Below are positions 4,454 to 5,232 of a DNA stretch of 5,232 bases, one piece after another. This DNA is from an uncultured Clostridia bacterium (lineage in GTDB: Bacteria; Bacillota_A; Clostridia; Oscillospirales; Oscillospiraceae). Under the pieces are notes generated by a model. That model made no database searches. It was given only the letters and a program-made list of their open reading frames with translations, and was not told the origin of the DNA. Each line of letters starts with the position of its first letter. Positions within the stretch are counted from its first letter, which is position 1. The stretch spans positions 1-5,232 of the forward strand of contig CAMKAP010000151.1 in the NCBI GenBank assembly GCA_946410505.1. The letters are read 5' to 3'. The position numbers were made by a program, and so were the translations under genes.

Positions 4454-5232
4454 TTACTTCAGGTTGCCAAACAGGCCGCGGATGAGAGAGCTGGCGCCGT
4501 TTCTCATCACGGAGCTGAGCGCGTTGGTGGCGGCACGCTTGGCGATGGTGGCGGCGCTGGTGGTCTTGCCGCCGGTGGCAGCGTTGATCAGGTTGTGGCT
4601 CACGGCAGTGACCACGGAGGAGGCGGCGACGGTCGCTGCCTTTTGGGCGGCCTTTTTCTTCTTTTCAGCCTCGGCAGCGGCGGCCTTCTCGGCGGCCAGA
4701 GCCTCCTTCTCAGCAGCTTTCTGCGCAGCCAGCGCTTCCTTTTCAGCAGCCTTCCGGGCGGCGGCCTCCTCCTTCAGGCGCTGCTTCTCGGCAGCCAGCG
4801 CTTCCTTCTGGCGCTGCTTCTCGGCCTCCGCCTCGGCGGCAGCCTCGGCCTTGCGGCGCTCCAGTTCCTCGTTGGCGGCGATCAGAATTTCATAGGCGGA
4901 CTCCCGGTCCACCGCCTCACGGTATTTGAGATCATACTCGTCGGTCAGGATCAGAGACTTGACCTTCTCCTCGTCAGCCATGCCCATCTTGCTCTGCGGC
5001 GGCAGAATGAATGCGCGCTCCACCACCGTGGGGATGCCCTCCTCGTCCAGGAAGCTCACCAGCGCCTCGCCGACGCCGAGCTCCGTCAGCGCGGTCTCGG
5101 TGTCGAAAGCGGGGTTGACGCGGAAGGCCTTTGCGGCGGCGCGAACGGTCTTCTGCTCGGCAGGGGTGTAGGCGCGCAGCGCGTGCTGCACGCGGTTGGA
5201 AAGCTGCGCCAGCACATCGCCCGGAATGTCGG
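4454..5232 (-). CDS. HerA-like ATPase/helicase, DUF853 (YjgR) family, C-terminal part
   Basis: The frame is open through the right window edge, so this is the C-terminal 258 residues of a larger protein; E. coli YjgR is about 500 aa. The upstream in-frame codons read DIPGDVLAQLSNRVQHALRAY, a conserved stretch of this family. It is followed by FRVNPAFDTE, LGVGEALVSFLDEEG and PTVVERAFILPP, and then the VDRESAYE segment. The Walker A and B motifs would lie outside the window. The GTG at 5215 is therefore an internal valine, not a start. After the core comes a charged Ala/Glu/Lys helix of about 75 residues with an 11-residue repeat, then a conserved small hydrophobic tail (SSVMRNGASSLIRGLFGNLK) like the RGMLGSLLGG end of YjgR. 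The family belongs to the HerA/FtsK ATPases, but its cellular role is not established. The stop is TAA at 4456-4454. Confidence 0.93.
   Translation of the reverse strand, partial: DIPGDVLAQLSNRVQHALRAYTPAEQKTVRAAAKAFRVNPAFDTETALTELGVGEALVSFLDEEGIPTVVERAFILPPQSKMGMADEEKVKSLILTDEYDLKYREAVDRESAYEILIAANEELERRKAEAAAEAEAEKQRQKEALAAEKQRLKEEAAARKAAEKEALAAQKAAEKEALAAEKAAAAEAEKKKKAAQKAATVAASSVVTAVSHNLINAATGGKTTSAATIAKRAATNALSSVMRNGASSLIRGLFGNLK
4643..4807 (-). repeat. Five-unit 33-base repeat encoding an 11-residue (hendecad) coiled coil
   Basis: In the HerA-like gene the units read KEALAAEKQRL, KEEAAARKAAE, KEALAAQKAAE, KEALAAEKAAA and AEAEKKKKAAQ. At DNA level GGCGCTGCTTCTCGGC recurs exactly 33 bases apart (4777 and 4810, the second copy lying just beyond the unit boundary), and GCAGCCAGCGCTTCCTT recurs 66 bases apart (4725 and 4791), which suggests expansion by duplication. 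The product would be a long charged helix, either a coiled coil or a stable single helix, between the ATPase core and the conserved tail. Confidence 0.8.

Noticed and set aside
4464..4895. Plus-strand Ala/Ser/Phe-rich frame that looks like a membrane protein
   Set aside because: It is the antisense of the Ala/Glu/Lys repeat in the HerA-like protein; low-complexity codons produce the false hydrophobic pattern.
5215..5217. Start of the HerA-like gene at the GTG or ATG near 5215-5217
   Set aside because: The GTG is internal to the conserved sequence DIPGDVLAQLSNRVQHAL, and the nearby ATG is out of frame; the gene continues past the window.

Overview
The window looks like chromosomal housekeeping DNA from a GC-rich Bacillota of the class Clostridia, perhaps the Oscillospiraceae. 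Three things suggest this. The MurA copy resembles the second, MurZ/MurAB-type paralogue of Firmicutes. The PadR plus DUF2812 gene pair is typical of Firmicutes. The promoters are strong sigma-A type and the ribosome binding sites are GGAGG-like. The genes are GC-rich, while the divergent intergenic region at about 1827-2120 is strongly AT-rich. The exact genus cannot be read from the sequence. No mobile element, CRISPR array, rRNA or tRNA was seen.

Layout, left to right. (1) Positions 1-1147, minus strand: murA, cut off at its 3' end by the window edge, with its own extended -10 promoter. (2) 1240-1785, minus strand: a NUDIX hydrolase of the ADP-ribose pyrophosphatase type. (3) 1786-2140: an AT-rich divergent regulatory region with a promoter facing each way and a cluster of TATATCG half-sites over the rightward promoter. 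(4) 2141-3892, plus strand: three overlapping genes, namely a PadR-type repressor, a DUF2812 membrane protein, and glutamyl-Q tRNA(Asp) synthetase (gluQ), ending at a likely intrinsic terminator. (5) 3960-4397, plus strand: a small all-helical protein with two similar halves. (6) 4409-4432: a perfect GC hairpin between convergent genes. (7) 4454-5232, minus strand: the C-terminal part of a HerA-like ATPase (DUF853/YjgR family) carrying an 11-residue coiled-coil repeat.

How the parts fit. MurA starts peptidoglycan precursor synthesis and the NUDIX enzyme probably recycles ADP-ribose; they are neighbours on one strand, but murA can be transcribed separately. The PadR protein probably represses its own operon through the TATATCG sites, with the DUF2812 protein as its co-expressed partner. 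gluQ overlaps that pair and would be controlled with it, which would tie a queuosine-tRNA modification step to a signal-responsive repressor. This coupling is the most unusual feature of the window, though it may only be chance gene order. Two minus-strand genes (murA and the NUDIX gene) appear to start with TTG, each preceded by a well-placed Shine-Dalgarno sequence.
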